From Tillandsia leiboldiana (lineage: Eukaryota > Streptophyta > Magnoliopsida > Poales > Bromeliaceae): a stretch of DNA of 64,000 bases. Below are positions 33,284-44,808 of this stretch, in pieces (position 1 is the stretch's first letter; the number at the start of each line of letters is the position of its first letter). The notes under the pieces are model-generated. The model had not been told where the DNA came from. It worked only from the letters and a program-made list of their open reading frames with translations, and searched no databases. Location of the stretch: positions 2,489,912 to 2,553,911 of the forward strand of contig CM055064.1 of NCBI GenBank assembly GCA_029204045.2, read 5' to 3'. Made by a program: the position numbers and the translations under genes.

Positions 33284-35762
33284 CCGAAACGGCATTTTGA
33301 TCACGGTATGGGCATTATGAATTTACAGTTATGCCTTTTGGGCTAACTAATGCCCCTGCCGCATTCATGGATTTAATGAACCGGATCTTCCGACTATACT
33401 TGGATCGATTCGTAGTAGTATTCATTGATGATATCTTGATTTACTCCCGAAGTGATATTGAGCATGAGAAGCACTTAAAGGTTGTGCTGCAACTTCTGCG
33501 AGAAAAGAAGTTGTATGCCAAGCTGGCAAAGTGCGAGTTTTGGCTTCGGGAGGTAGTCTTCTTGGGCCATGTGATTTCTGCCGCAGGTGTGGCAGTGGAC
33601 CCAGCGAAGATTGAGGCGGTTCGGGATTGGCCCCGACCAACGACGGTTTCTGAGGTACGTAGCTTTATGGGTTTAGCTGGGTATTACCGTCGGTTTTTTG
33701 TGGAAGGCTTTGCGAAGCTCTCCACACCCCTCACTCGCTTGACGCGTAAGGGAGTGAAGTTTATCTGGAGTGAGGACTGTCAAAAGAGCTTTGAGGAGCT
33801 GAAGAATAAACTGATGACCGCTCCTATCCTTTCCCTTCCTGTTATGGGAAAAGGATATGTGATCTATAGTGATGCATCACACAACGGACTTGGTTGTGTG
33901 CTGATGCAGGAAGGGAGGGTAATTGCTTACGCATCAAGGCAACTCAAGGATTATGAGAAGAATTACCCTACCCATGACTTGGAGCTTGCTGCTGTAGTGT
34001 TTGCACTGAAGCTTTGGCGTCATTATCTATATGGGGAGCATTGTGAAATCTACACCGACCACAAGAGCCTAAAATACCTGTTCACACAGAAGGAGTTGAA
34101 TTTGAGGCAACGTAGGTGGTTAGAGCTATTAAAATATTATGATATTCTCTACCACCCAGGCAAGGCTAATGTGGTCGCTGACGCCTTGAGTAGGAGAGCG
34201 GAGCAAAGTTTGTCTATGTTGATCACAGACCAAGCGCCGCTATTAGAGGAAATGAGACGACTCGAGATAGAGGTTGTGTCCCCTGGGGTCACTGCTAGAC
34301 TGACATTTTTAGTCTTGCAGCCCACTCTGCTGGACAGGATCAAAGAGAAACAGAGTGAGGACCCCCACTTGGCCAGGATTAGAGATCATATTCCGAGTGA
34401 TCAGTCAGGAGACTTTACGGTAGATGCCTCGGGAGTACTGAGGTACAGGAACCGAGCATGTGTGCCAATACATGTGGAGATTAGAGAACAGATATTGCGA
34501 GAGGCCCATTATACACCTTATACCCTACATCCTGGTGGGACTAAGATGTATAAAGACCTCAAGGCACACTTCTGGTGGAAAGGCATGAAAAGGGATATTG
34601 GGAGATTTGTGGCCCAGTGTTTAACTTGTCAGCAAGTGAAAGCTGAGCATCTAGTGCCAGCTGGCAAGTTACAAAGTCTCCCAATCCCCGAGTGGAAATG
34701 GGACCACATTACAATGGACTTTGTGGTCGGACTACCGAGGGCCCAGGGAGGAGCAGACGCTATCTGGGTAGTTGTAGATAGACTTATCAAGTCGGCGCAC
34801 TTCTGCCCATGCAGGCTACGTGGCCACTTGAGCGACTAGCCCAGCTATATCTAGATGAGATAGTTAGATTACATGGAGTACCAGCCTCCATTGTATCAGA
34901 TTGAGACCCGAGGTTTGTTTCACGTTTCTGGATGAGTTTGCAGACAACCTTGGGAACTCAGCTTAGGTTCAGTACTGCTTTTCATCCGCAGACGGATGGA
35001 CAGTCAGAACGGACGATACAAATCCTGGAGGACATGCTGAGGGCTTGTGTCTTGGATTTCGGCGGAGGGTGGATTCGGCATTTATCTTTGGCTGAATTCG
35101 CGTACAACAATAGCTTTCAAGCGAGCATTCAGATGGCTCCGTTTGAAGCATTGTATGGACGCAAGTGTCGATCACCACTTTATTGGAGTGACGTAGATGA
35201 GAGGCGGACCTTGCGACCAGATGTCTTGATAGAGGCAGAAGAGAAGGTCCGGGTGATTGGAAAGCATCTTCAGACCGCCCAAAACCGACAGAGGAGCTAT
35301 GCCGACGTTCGGCGACGAGACTTAGAATTTCAGGTTGGAGATCATGTATTCCTAAAAGTCTCGCCGTCCAAAGGAATCAGGAGGTTCGGCATTCGTGGGA
35401 AACTTAGCCCCTGATATATTGGACCCTTTGAGGTATTGGGGCGTATCGGGCCAGTTGCCTACCGACTCGCACTTCCTCCAAGGCTTGCTGGTGTCCATGA
35501 TGTATTTCATGTTTCTACTTTGAGGAAGTATATCTTCGACCCATCGCACGTCATCGACTTCACACCGCTTGAGATCGGCGAGGATTTGAGGTATGAAGAA
35601 CGCCCACTGCGAGTTCTGGATCGAGAGATGAAAGAATTACGCAGTCGGGCCATTCCCTATGTGAAGATCCAATGGAGCAATCATGACGAGCGCGAGGCTA
35701 CATGGGAGCTCGAGTCGGAGATGAGGGATGCTCACCCCTACTTATTCGAGACATCGGACTGA
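33284..35762 (+). pseudogene. Retrotransposon pol remnant: RT, RNase H, integrase, chromodomain-like end
   Basis: Open from 33331 to 34839, then in shifted frame to 35762. Reverse transcriptase starts mid-domain, with MPFGLTNAPAAF and the catalytic FIDD segment (about 33420-33435). RNase H follows with YSDAS, ELAAVVFALKLWRHYLYG and TDHKSLKYL. Integrase has the HHCC zinc motif (CLTCQQ near 34618-34635) and the core region with DFVVGLP and FHPQTDGQSER. The C-terminus carries YVKIQWSNHDEREATWE, a chromodomain-like segment. Breaks: TGA at 33298-33300, a one-base deletion near 34803, TGA at 34902-34904 and TGA at 35412-35414. Each TGA stands where the family has a conserved Arg codon. Confidence 0.9.
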
Positions 35763-35803
35763 GGATTATTGTTTAGTCTCGTTTCGAGGACGAAACTCTT
35801 TTT

Positions 35804-35815
35804 AGTGGGGGAGGA
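35804..35815 (+). other. Polypurine tract of the retrotransposon
   Basis: agtgggggagga immediately precedes the 3' LTR start at 35816, the expected primer site for plus-strand DNA synthesis. The matching primer binding site is missing because of the deletion. Confidence 0.85.
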
Positions 35816-38800
35816 TGTGATGATCCGGACTCCCGCAGGAACTGTGCAACATTAAACAGTGACTGTAGGGAGCTTATCCGGTGAAGCAGAGCTTGTAGAA
35901 TCGAAATTGGATATTTAATATAGACTCTGCGCGAAAATCGGAGCAAATAGAATTTTTCGGGAGCTTTCGGCAAAATTTCGGATGAGAATTTGGCAAAATG
36001 GACGTCGTATTTGGACTCAGCGCACGAAAACGATCGAAACGGTATATTTACTTTAATTTTTCGGCACCTCGGTACTGTTCACGCCGGAACAGTAACTCCG
36101 GCCGCCGGAATTACTGTTCCGGCGACCGGCGAGCGGCGGCGGGCGGCGGCGCACGGCGGCGGGCGGCGGCGCAGCGGCGGCACAGCGGCAGAGGGCGGCG
36201 GCGCAGGCGCGGGCGGGGGCTCGGGTGCGCGGTCCATGGGCCTGGCGTGCACCGGGAGCACCGAATACCCCCCGTGCCACGTGGCGGCTCCCGATTGGCT
36301 GGCCGGCTTCTAGAAGCCCACGGGGACTGTGACACGTGGCACACCCGGATTGGCCGACATATTCCGGAAGACCCGGCGCGGGGACCGGGCCCGTGCTCCA
36401 CGTGGACACGTGGCGTCTTCTGAGTGGCCCTTGCACAGGCTGTTCCCTGTTTTGTGGACACGTGGCGCGTTTTGGTTGGCCCGTTTCGGTGTTTCCTGTT
36501 CGGATCCGATCCTGTGTGGAGCCTCAGCCCATTATAAATAGGGCCCCCCACCCCCCTCTCTTTGCACCTCGGTTTTCGAGCCCTTAGAGAGAGAACCAGA
36601 GAAAGTGCCCTCTACGAAATTTCTTCCTCTCTCTCTCTTCTCTCTCTCCTCCAAATCTCAGAATTTTTGGAGTTACAGTTAGTGAGTTATCTGCGACGCG
36701 GCGCACTGCGACGGTTTTCTTTTTCGGCCCATTTCCCGTCGCAGTTCCGTCGAAAATTCCCTGTGGGCTAACCAGGAGGAATTTTTGGACGATTTTTGCG
36801 ACAGCGCGTTCCTAAGAGGTAAGGCTTCGATTTCCGTGTTGATCACTTTGCTCCATTTCGTACTTTTGGCACGTTTCCCGAGGTCTCTTTGACCCCCCTT
36901 TTTGCTGTGGAAATTTCTGGGCAGCGTCAACTTCTCCGATTTTTATCTTGGCGTAGGAGCATCAGATCGAGATGTTTAAAGAGTCGATTTTGATCTACTC
37001 TTCGCGAGGAACGCAACCGTAATTTTTCTGGATTTTTCTGAGCACTATACAGAGGTGAAAAACTCCTCTCTTTTCGTGCCATTTGAAAAACAGCAAAAGC
37101 TGTATTTTTATGAATACTATAGTTACACCCTGTGCAATGTGTGTTGCTGTAGGGCACCGTTTTCGGCAGACAGCAGTTCTAGGGGACTGTGGACAACCAG
37201 GAGACTACCTGAGGTGTAGTTTGAGCTGCTCGAGGTGGGCGGTTGTTGCTTACCTCATTTTTGACAAGCTCACTGGGATTACTGGAACTCCCCTAAAATT
37301 TAATTGATGAGAACAATTGGGACAAACTAATATGACAATTGATGAGAACAATTGGGACAAACTAATATGACAATTGATGAGAACAATTGGGACAAACTAA
37401 TATGACAATTGATGAGAACAATTGGGACAAACTAAATTGATGAGAACTATTGGGACTACTAACAGGACTACTAACAGGACAATTGATGAGAACCGCTGGG
37501 ACGAACTCTCCTAAAAATTAATATAACCCCACAGATGATATGATGACTTATATTGGGACACTGTGATTGAGACAAAGGCTATAATCTCGCATGCAAATGA
37601 CTTTTATTCAGTAAATCAATCTTTTCAAATCTTTGACACTATTTTACAACTTCTAAAATAAAGACAGTTGCATGCATGCCCGGACATCAGGTAGGGCCAC
37701 TATTTATTGCTACACTATCATATTAAGACTTGACATGTTTTATTGCTCTCTTTTACTTTCAGTTGCTTGTCGCTCGAGTATGAGCAGGGGTTTGGGATAG
37801 TATAGCCAAGGTTATGTTAGATTATAAACTTGTGGGGTGTTGCGGTGACCGCGGACTGTAGGCGGTCGGCCGGATGTTTATCCTTGCATCAGAATGGGGT
37901 TGAGTCTGGTTTATTTTAGGCATCAGCAGGGGATCGGGTTTTTCTCTAGTGGATGGTTTTTCCCACTTATTGAGTACTATGGCATCAGATCAGGGTTTCT
38001 TAGTGGATGGCTTTTTCCACTTTGATCATAGTCATGATCCAGTCCTGCTGTTTACGACACTTATGATACTTATTACTGAGGTACTTTTACTCGTGTGGGT
38101 CGCTCCCCTCGAGTGCCACTCCGGAGTGTGTTACAGGCAGGCTTGAGTCCTTGAGACTCTCATTCCCTATCGGTGTTATGCATTGGCCAGCATACCCGAT
38201 TTGGGCAGGCAAGGCGCAGCAGGCAGTACCAGTTTTACTGGTGACATAAGATTGGGTTTATTCAGGCAGGCATGTTAGATACTGAGGCATACATACAGTC
38301 ATTCCTTTTGGCACTGCATTTAGAGGCATGCTAGTGGTGGTTTCCCCTTTATTCAGCAGTTCTGCTTACAGCCTTACCACTTTTTCCTTTCTGGCCTCTA
38401 GTAGTCCTAGTGGGTGCGTCAGAGTTGAGGTTTTGCCCACTAGAGGAGGCTACTGGTTTATCTGGTAGTTCTCACCCCCATTATTGTTTTCTCTTTCTTC
38501 TTCTTTATTTTGCAGAGTCGTCTGCGGGAGCTGCTAGGCTATCAGCGGCTGATAAAGGTAAGGGGATCGCTGAGTAGATAGATCTCCTGGGAGACTGAGA
38601 GCTGTAGATAGACGTTGTACCCTTCACTCAGACTGTGATATTCTCCTTTTATTTTGAGTCTGGTTTTCGCCAGCTGGTTGTATTATTTTGGTGAGCTGGG
38701 AGATTATTGTACATATTACAGTTTATTTTTAGTCCCAGTATAAGATATTATGTGGTTCTTCTATTTCAGCTCTGTATTATGCTCCTTTATTGTACATCCG

Positions 38801-38891
38801 ATATCTGAGCAGGTTACCAGCGCTTCGTGTACTCGGGAAATCCCGTGTGCACGGCGGATCTGTTGGCGAGCCCGGGTTCCGGGGCGTGACA
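35816..38891 (+). repeat. 3' LTR, complete
   Basis: Runs 3076 bp from TGTGATGATCCGG to GGGGCGTGACA and ends next to the GCCTC target duplication. It contains the same G-box cluster, a TATA box at about 36532-36540 and the 35-bp minisatellite. Its last 142 bp (38750-38891) are absent from the 5' LTR. Confidence 0.92.
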
Positions 38892-39915
38892 GCCTCTGGG
38901 GTCTTTACTGTCAAGTCAATGTACCGCTTCTTGCAGGACAGCGGGGAAACAGACAACCGCTTCACCAAGCTCTGGAGCATTAAAATGCCTCTGAAGGTTA
39001 AGATCTTCGTCTGACTCCTACTTCGTAAGAGATTACTCACCAGGGACATCCTCCAAAAAAGGAACTGGCCCGGCCCCACTTGCTGCGCCATGTGCCTTGG
39101 CACTGCTGAAACAGTAGATCACCTCTTCCTCTCCTGCCCCAGCGCTAACTGCCTGCTAGAGACTCTACTACCTAACAAAGCGGAGATCCGTAGCTGCCCG
39201 GACGTCACCACGCTATGGGAGGCCAGCACACAAATAAGGGGGGCCTGGGGTAAAAGGGCACTCCTCACCATCGCGACCACTTGGTGGACGGTATGGCTTG
39301 AGCGGAATAGAAGGGTCTTCGACAACAAGAGCCGCAGACTCGACGCCTCCCTCGCCGACATTAGGGTCTGCCGCTCGCATTGGTCTAGTTACTGTACCTA
39401 GGCCTGGGGCACCAACCCGGCCACCTGTGTTTCTCCTTCTGTTTTTTTTCTTCTTTTCTTTACCACTTTACCCTTTTTACCTTTCGACTAACCCCCCTAC
39501 TCTGTCTCCCGCTTCCCTCTCATGTAGCTGAGTTCATTTTTCCTATTAATGAAGCGGCAGCATGCTGCCTTTTCTCAAAAAAAAAAATATTGAATGATGA
39601 TAATTCTAAGGGAGAATAAAATGAATGGCAGATGGTACATGGCAGGATGACTTATAGTTGATATTGGTTGATATTGTGCACTAAGTTTGTAAATTGATGT
39701 TACCGACGACTTGAGATCTAATATTTACTAACTCTTGGCTAACCTTTTTCTTTACGACAACAAAATTCTACCCCAAATTCCTCGTAGAAATCAACATTTT
39801 GCTTTCCAATTCAATCTCTGCCATCAAATTCAAACATTAAGTAAAAGAATCGGAGGTAGCTAGCAGAGTCTTCAGGGTCAATTAGTCCATTTTTTGACTG
39901 GTAGATCTCCCTCAT

Positions 39916-39958
39916 GGGGGGGGGGGGGGGGGGGGGGGGGGTGGGGGGCAACACCACA
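39916..39958 (+). repeat. Poly-G tract
   Basis: 36 consecutive G (39916-39951), one T, then six G. Such runs are unstable and prone to sequencing error, so the exact length is doubtful. It could form G-quadruplex structures. Confidence 0.85.
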
Positions 39959-39983
39959 CAAATTCCATGTAGAAAAATAACAT

Positions 39984-40147
39984 GGAATCCTATTCCTCGT
40001 GCTCTTATTATTCTACCCTCCCCTTTGAAAAAACTGGTGCAACAAAAAAATTCCCTCTACATTTTGGAATCCTATTCCTCGTGCTCTTATTATTCTACCC
40101 TCCCCTTTGAAAAAACTGGTGCAACAAAAAAATTCCCTCTACATTTT
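39984..40147 (+). repeat. 82-bp exact tandem duplication
   Basis: The unit beginning ggaatcctattcctcgtgc at 39984 is repeated at 40066 without visible differences. Non-coding; the frame at 39914-40168 is a by-product. Confidence 0.9.
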
Positions 40148-41530
40148 GGATTTTCCCATGCTTATTAATTATCCATGTAAACATTACCGATAAATCTTAT
40201 TTATTTGACGATCTTTCAAATTAAAAGACTACTGCTTTACATTTTTAGTTGAATTTATTTTTAAAATGTATAAATGCTCCGAAATAAGATTTTTTCTAAA
40301 AGAGATATAAATGGCAATTTGATAATAGTAAAAATTACCTCTCTTTATGGTTGAAAAGAAAAAAAAAACCGTCACAATTCAGCTAGCTAATTAGCTGAGT
40401 TTATTATTAAAAAATAAATAGCCTGAAATAAGATTTTTTTTCTAAAATAAAATTACCATTTACGATTGAAAAGAAAAAAAAAAAAAGTCACAATTAATCC
40501 AGTTTCCAGAGAATCATCCAAGAACTTGTAGAACCAATTAAACCACTAATCCCAAATACTTAAACTTGATTATTATTAAATGTAGATCATCCAATCTTTT
40601 ATACCCATATACTATGAATTTCATTTTCAATGTGGGCCGAGAGTGACATGAAAAAAAATCCCCTAATAAAAGATGATTGGCTTCAAGGAACACTTAGCCC
40701 CTCAATCAGGGGTGTCTTCCACGCTCAAACAAAGAAACGAACCCACAGGCTTGTTTTGATTCACCAGATCATAAAAAGGCCAAGGTTCCAACTATTTAAA
40801 AAGGAACCCAACCATAACACAAAATCAAAATAAAAAAAATAAAAAAAATAAAAAAAAAACACAAAGAAACTATTTTAGAAGGCATCGAAAAGCCAAGGGG
40901 AGCAAAGGTTTCCTTACAAGTAAGAAACTCCCCATTAAATACAAACCCCATTCCCATACTTAAAGCAACTCAAATACATGCCCATTCTTATCATTAACTA
41001 ACTAAAATGATCCTAAAATGTATACAACATTAGTTTATATGTTTTATGGGTGCTTTAAGAGATTCCAATTAACCATCCTCCCTAAAATCCAAATGTTTAA
41101 ACAAATACGTTTTTATTCTACAAGCCTCTATTAAGGTATAAAAAAAAAATTCACGGAAAAAAACTTATCTCAAGACAGATGTTGACACTAACTATTAATT
41201 TCGAAAATTCAAACCATTAAAAATACGTAACTAGTTTATATAAATTATACGATTTCTTACTTATTAAGTGATCGTATTAAATTTATTTTTAACTAGTAAA
41301 TAAATAGCCAACAAAATAAAGTCCTTGATAATATACTAACTTTTTTTATTAAAAATAAAAATCTCGTCAAAGTCGCAAGCTATGACGTCAACGTTGGGGA
41401 CGAAATTGCGAGGAAACAAGAGGGCAAATAAAGTGCCATAATAAATTTTTACTTGCTAAATATAGTCGTTTAAAAAGAAGAAAAAGATCCTTCCTCCACT
41501 CCCATAGGACTTTGGAAAAGAAGTATTGAG

Positions 41531-41594
<64 letters not shown>

Positions 41595-41807
41595 CAAATG
41601 GCACCCTTTTCGCAAACACGAACAAGATCACATTTAATGTTATTTAAGAAAGAAAAAAACTAATAAAATATAAAGTGAAATATGACAAAGTATTTGACTA
41701 CATGACCTCTTAACTTCATCCCCACGTCTCTCGCATTCTATGTACATGTATTGAATTTTCTCTTCTCAATTCCCCCCACTCGGGGAAATGAATTCTCCTC
41801 CCATCCT
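40148..41807. other. Intergenic AT-rich region with a (TA)n tract
   Basis: No gene is recognised. A 67-codon frame at 40630-40833 has no known domain. A (TA)n tract lies at about 41533-41592, roughly 220 bp upstream of the TATA box of the next gene. Confidence 0.4.
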
Positions 41808-41816
41808 TATATATAA
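41808..41816 (+). promoter_or_regulatory. TATA box of the secreted-peptide gene
   Basis: TATATATAA, 112 bp upstream of the ATG at 41928. A CT-rich leader (41907-41925) follows, typical of plant 5' UTRs. Confidence 0.65.
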
Positions 41817-41927
41817 CCCACACCTCTCTCCCAAATTTTCACCAATCCATCACATTACTACTCATTTTAACAAGTTGATCCACATCTCCAAATTTTCGCT
41901 TTTTCTTTATTCTCTCTCTCTCTCCTC

Positions 41928-42185
41928 ATGGCCTCGTGTAGCATTAGAATTGTAACGCTAGTTATATTTTGCGCCCTCGTATTATTTGCGCCAACTCTAC
42001 AAGCAAGAAAACTGATCGGTGATCATCATCAGTTTACATTTCTGAAAAGAGAATTGGTGCTAAATATTCTCCCGAAGGGTCCGCCGTCGTCTCCGAGCAA
42101 CGGCGGCCACGAAGCAGGCACCGCCACCGCCGCCAGCTTCGGACGAATGTTGGAGTCCGTCCCCAGCCCCGGAGTCGGGCATTAG
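41928..42185 (+). CDS. PIP/IDA-like secreted peptide precursor
   Basis: An 85-residue precursor with an N-terminal signal peptide (1-26, hydrophobic core LVIFCALVLF, likely cut after LQA). The variable middle leads to two short Pro/Gly motifs: an internal LPKGPPSSPSNGGH (48-61) and the extreme C-terminal SVPSPGVGH (77-85), directly before the stop. Motifs of the form SGPS-x-x-GxGH mark PAMP-induced secreted peptides (PIP/PIPL), and LPKG-PPS is shared with IDA-type abscission peptides. The final SPGVGH also resembles CEP peptides. By analogy the C-terminal end is released and sensed by leucine-rich-repeat receptor kinases at the cell surface. The canonical Gly of SGPS is Val here. Single exon, TATA at 41808. 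Family assignment is good; receptor and role are unknown. Confidence 0.75.
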   Translation: MASCSIRIVTLVIFCALVLFAPTLQARKLIGDHHQFTFLKRELVLNILPKGPPSSPSNGGHEAGTATAASFGRMLESVPSPGVGH

Positions 42186-44800
42186 CTTCTCCAACAATCG
42201 ATGATTCATCAGTACTGCAAATATTGAGTCTTGAGTTTGCTATAGGAATTTTTGCAGGAATTAATGGTGCTAGTCACATGATATTATTAATTATTTATTT
42301 ATTTTGCTTGGTTTTTCATTTGATTGGTTATTTGGTTTGATGTATTAATTGATCAGTACATTTCGTTTATGAGAACAAAATAATGAAGAGAATTGTAGAT
42401 ATATATATATATTTTTTAATTAATTATGTGTAGGTTAAAAGATCCCTTTTTTTTTTTAGATTTATGTGATTAATTAATTATTTAATTATTATTTCTATCA
42501 ACTCCCAATTCTTTGTGTGGGACCTCATTAGTACATTTCTTATAGACAAATAAAGAAAAAAAAAAAAAAGGATTAGAGTGAAAGGAATTTTAGTGTTGCG
42601 TGTTGATTATAATATTATTATTAAGATGAAATGCATGAGATTACGTAATGAAACTGAAGCACTACATAATGCGATCGATCATGATGCGACCACTTACGCA
42701 TGCAATTAGTGAATCCTCAGTAACAAAAAGAATAAAGAATTAATTTACTTGTTTTTTAATGAGGTAATTTTGATTATTAATGGCTTACAAGTTTCATTGT
42801 ACATGCTTAATTAGATAGGGGTCCACACCAATTGTGCACAAAGTGACTTTGATTGGATGGTGAGAAAAGGCCAAAGCAGAAAATGCCAATCACAAGTGAT
42901 CCGAGATCTTATTTGGGAATTAATCATACAAAATTTTGGTGTGATCTAGTGATCAACCATACAAAATGTTGGTGTAATCTATCACTATATTCACTAGTGT
43001 CCAATTTAGAAGGTGAGCTAACTTATAAATCCTTTTATTTCCCCACCAATATAGGAGATATCATTGGGAAGCTTTCGTTTTCTTTCCTTTCTTTTTTGGT
43101 GCCATTAGTGGGAATTTAGCTGGATTTGATATGGAACTGCTGGGAATGAAATTGAATTTATTAGAAAAATACTTTGCCTGGCTACTCCCATTTGCTTGAA
43201 TTTAAAGAGCTAGAATATATGAAGCAGTTGATGATTTGGTACTTATATATGTAGTGGCCATACAACACGTATACATATATATCTAATTGGTTGTTTAAGC
43301 ACATATAGTTACAATTATACTGCAGCTGCAACTATATACATATTTAAATCTCGTGTTTAGTTCGATGTATTTCACACAGCAATTAGAGAGAGTCATTTTA
43401 ATATCTACCTAATAACTTTCTAAATAAAAAATTTACGTGTATATATATTTTATATTATAGGTAATCTCACACCCACATAAATAAAATAATAAAATTTTAA
43501 ATAAATTATTTATAGTTATAATATTTTTTACTAAATTCATCTATATATATAAGATATCTGTAATTATAATTGCTAATTATATCCAACCAATTAAACAACC
43601 TCTAATAATTATTTCAATGCATTCCATTATTTGTATCTAATTGGGAGAGTGGGCATATAGCATCACTCAATTGAGTAACACTCGATCATTCAACCACCTT
43701 ACCACCATGTGGCCTAATAAATGCATCCTAATAAATGCTGTGATTAGGCTAGAGCTTCGCCTTGATCATTCATTGCCTTGATTTTTTTTTAAAAAAAAAA
43801 TTCAAAGTACTTTTCCAGTGTAGGGAAGTGAACAGTGAAATCTTACCGGTGCAGGAAAAGTGAGTTAAATCATTTGAAGCTTCTGCAATAGTTTTCAACG
43901 ACGAATATAGTAATTATTATCATTCAAAGTAAATGAGCTATTTCACAAATCAGATCAAACCGACATATTAAGTCCTAAGATTGTGTTGGGACTAAAGTCA
44001 TTTTCCTTTAAAGTGCAGGATTAGTATGAACTATATATACTTGTTTACAGCTCACAATTTCAATACTAGGCGCCTACCATGGGTCCCTTTTATCAGGAAT
44101 AACTCCAAAATCCGTTGAGATATCGGAATTAACGGAAAATTCGCTTAGGCAAGCGTGACGTAAATTTTACCGTTTAATTATTGAGATTTAAAGATTAATC
44201 CAAAATAGTTATGCTGACTTCTAAAAATAGATGAGATTAAAAATTATAATAAAATATAAAATTTTTCGAGGTTGATACTATAGTCTAAGATGGTTTGTAT
44301 GGGGTTTAAGTAACTCAGCTTTTTTATTGCCAAAATCTCTTTGGCAAATAAAAAGGGATTTCTCGGGCCGCAAGTAACTGCAGTCAGAAACCTAACAGCA
44401 GAAGCTCCGCATTTCGACTACTACTACTCTCAATTTCTCCAACAGCTTTAAGCGTTCGAGGTACCAATAGATTGAATACCATTTGCGTCGGGGAGTTTGA
44501 GTGCAAATCGGAACTCTTTTACACCGCCGATCGAGCAAAATCTACTAAAATCATGAAAAGAAAAGGAAAGCATAGTATACTAATTAACTGATCAGCAACC
44601 AAACTGCGATGTCATTAGGCTCTTCATTTTTGGCACCCCTTTGTCTAGTTTTAGAGCTGGACCAAAAATGAGTGAAGTATTGTAGTATTGGGCTCTTGCT
44701 GGACATTGTGGGCTGGCAACCATAAGCCCTACACCACCATAAAATGTTCCCAGTGAGCATTGCTGGAAAGTGCACCACAATTGAGGGTTGGAATTGCGAA
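42186..44800. other. Intergenic region, no gene recognised
   Basis: The 3' UTR of the peptide gene is followed by AT-rich DNA. A frame at 42853-43119 contains a local duplication (atacaaaatt- and atacaaaatg-type phrases at about 42927 and 42959) but no known domain. Nothing else is supportable. Confidence 0.35.
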
Positions 44801-44808
44801 AAAATTCG

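Larger units (their letters stand above)
30349..38891 (+). mobile_element. Ty3/gypsy chromovirus-type retrotransposon (Tekay/Del-like), internally deleted
   Basis: Long LTRs (about 3 kb), starting TGTGATGATCCGG and ending GGGGCGTGACA, flank a partial pol. A perfect 5-bp target duplication GCCTC lies at 30344-30348 and 38892-38896. A deletion has removed the last roughly 140 bp of the 5' LTR, the primer binding site, gag, protease and the first part of reverse transcriptase; the breakpoint is at 33283/33284. The remaining pol has one frameshift and three nonsense codons. Long LTRs and a C-terminal chromodomain-like segment point to the Tekay/Del clade of plant chromoviruses. The copy is dead as a protein source. 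Confidence 0.9.
30322..39587 (+). mobile_element. 5'-truncated L1-type LINE, split by an LTR retrotransposon
   Basis: The LINE consists of 30322-30348 and 38892-39587, interrupted by the retrotransposon 30349-38891. The two parts encode adjoining protein segments in one frame once the 5-bp duplication is discounted. The 15-mer aatattgaatgatga flanks it at 30307-30321 and 39586-39600, the target-site duplication. It ends in an A run (39577-39587). The coding part is the C-terminal region after the reverse transcriptase, with the plant LINE zinc-binding segment (Cys/His pattern CCAMC...HLFLSC, about 39075-39140) and WWTVWLERNRRVF near 39280-39320. An in-frame TGA at about 39010-39013, where the family usually has Trp, breaks it. 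Confidence 0.85.
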
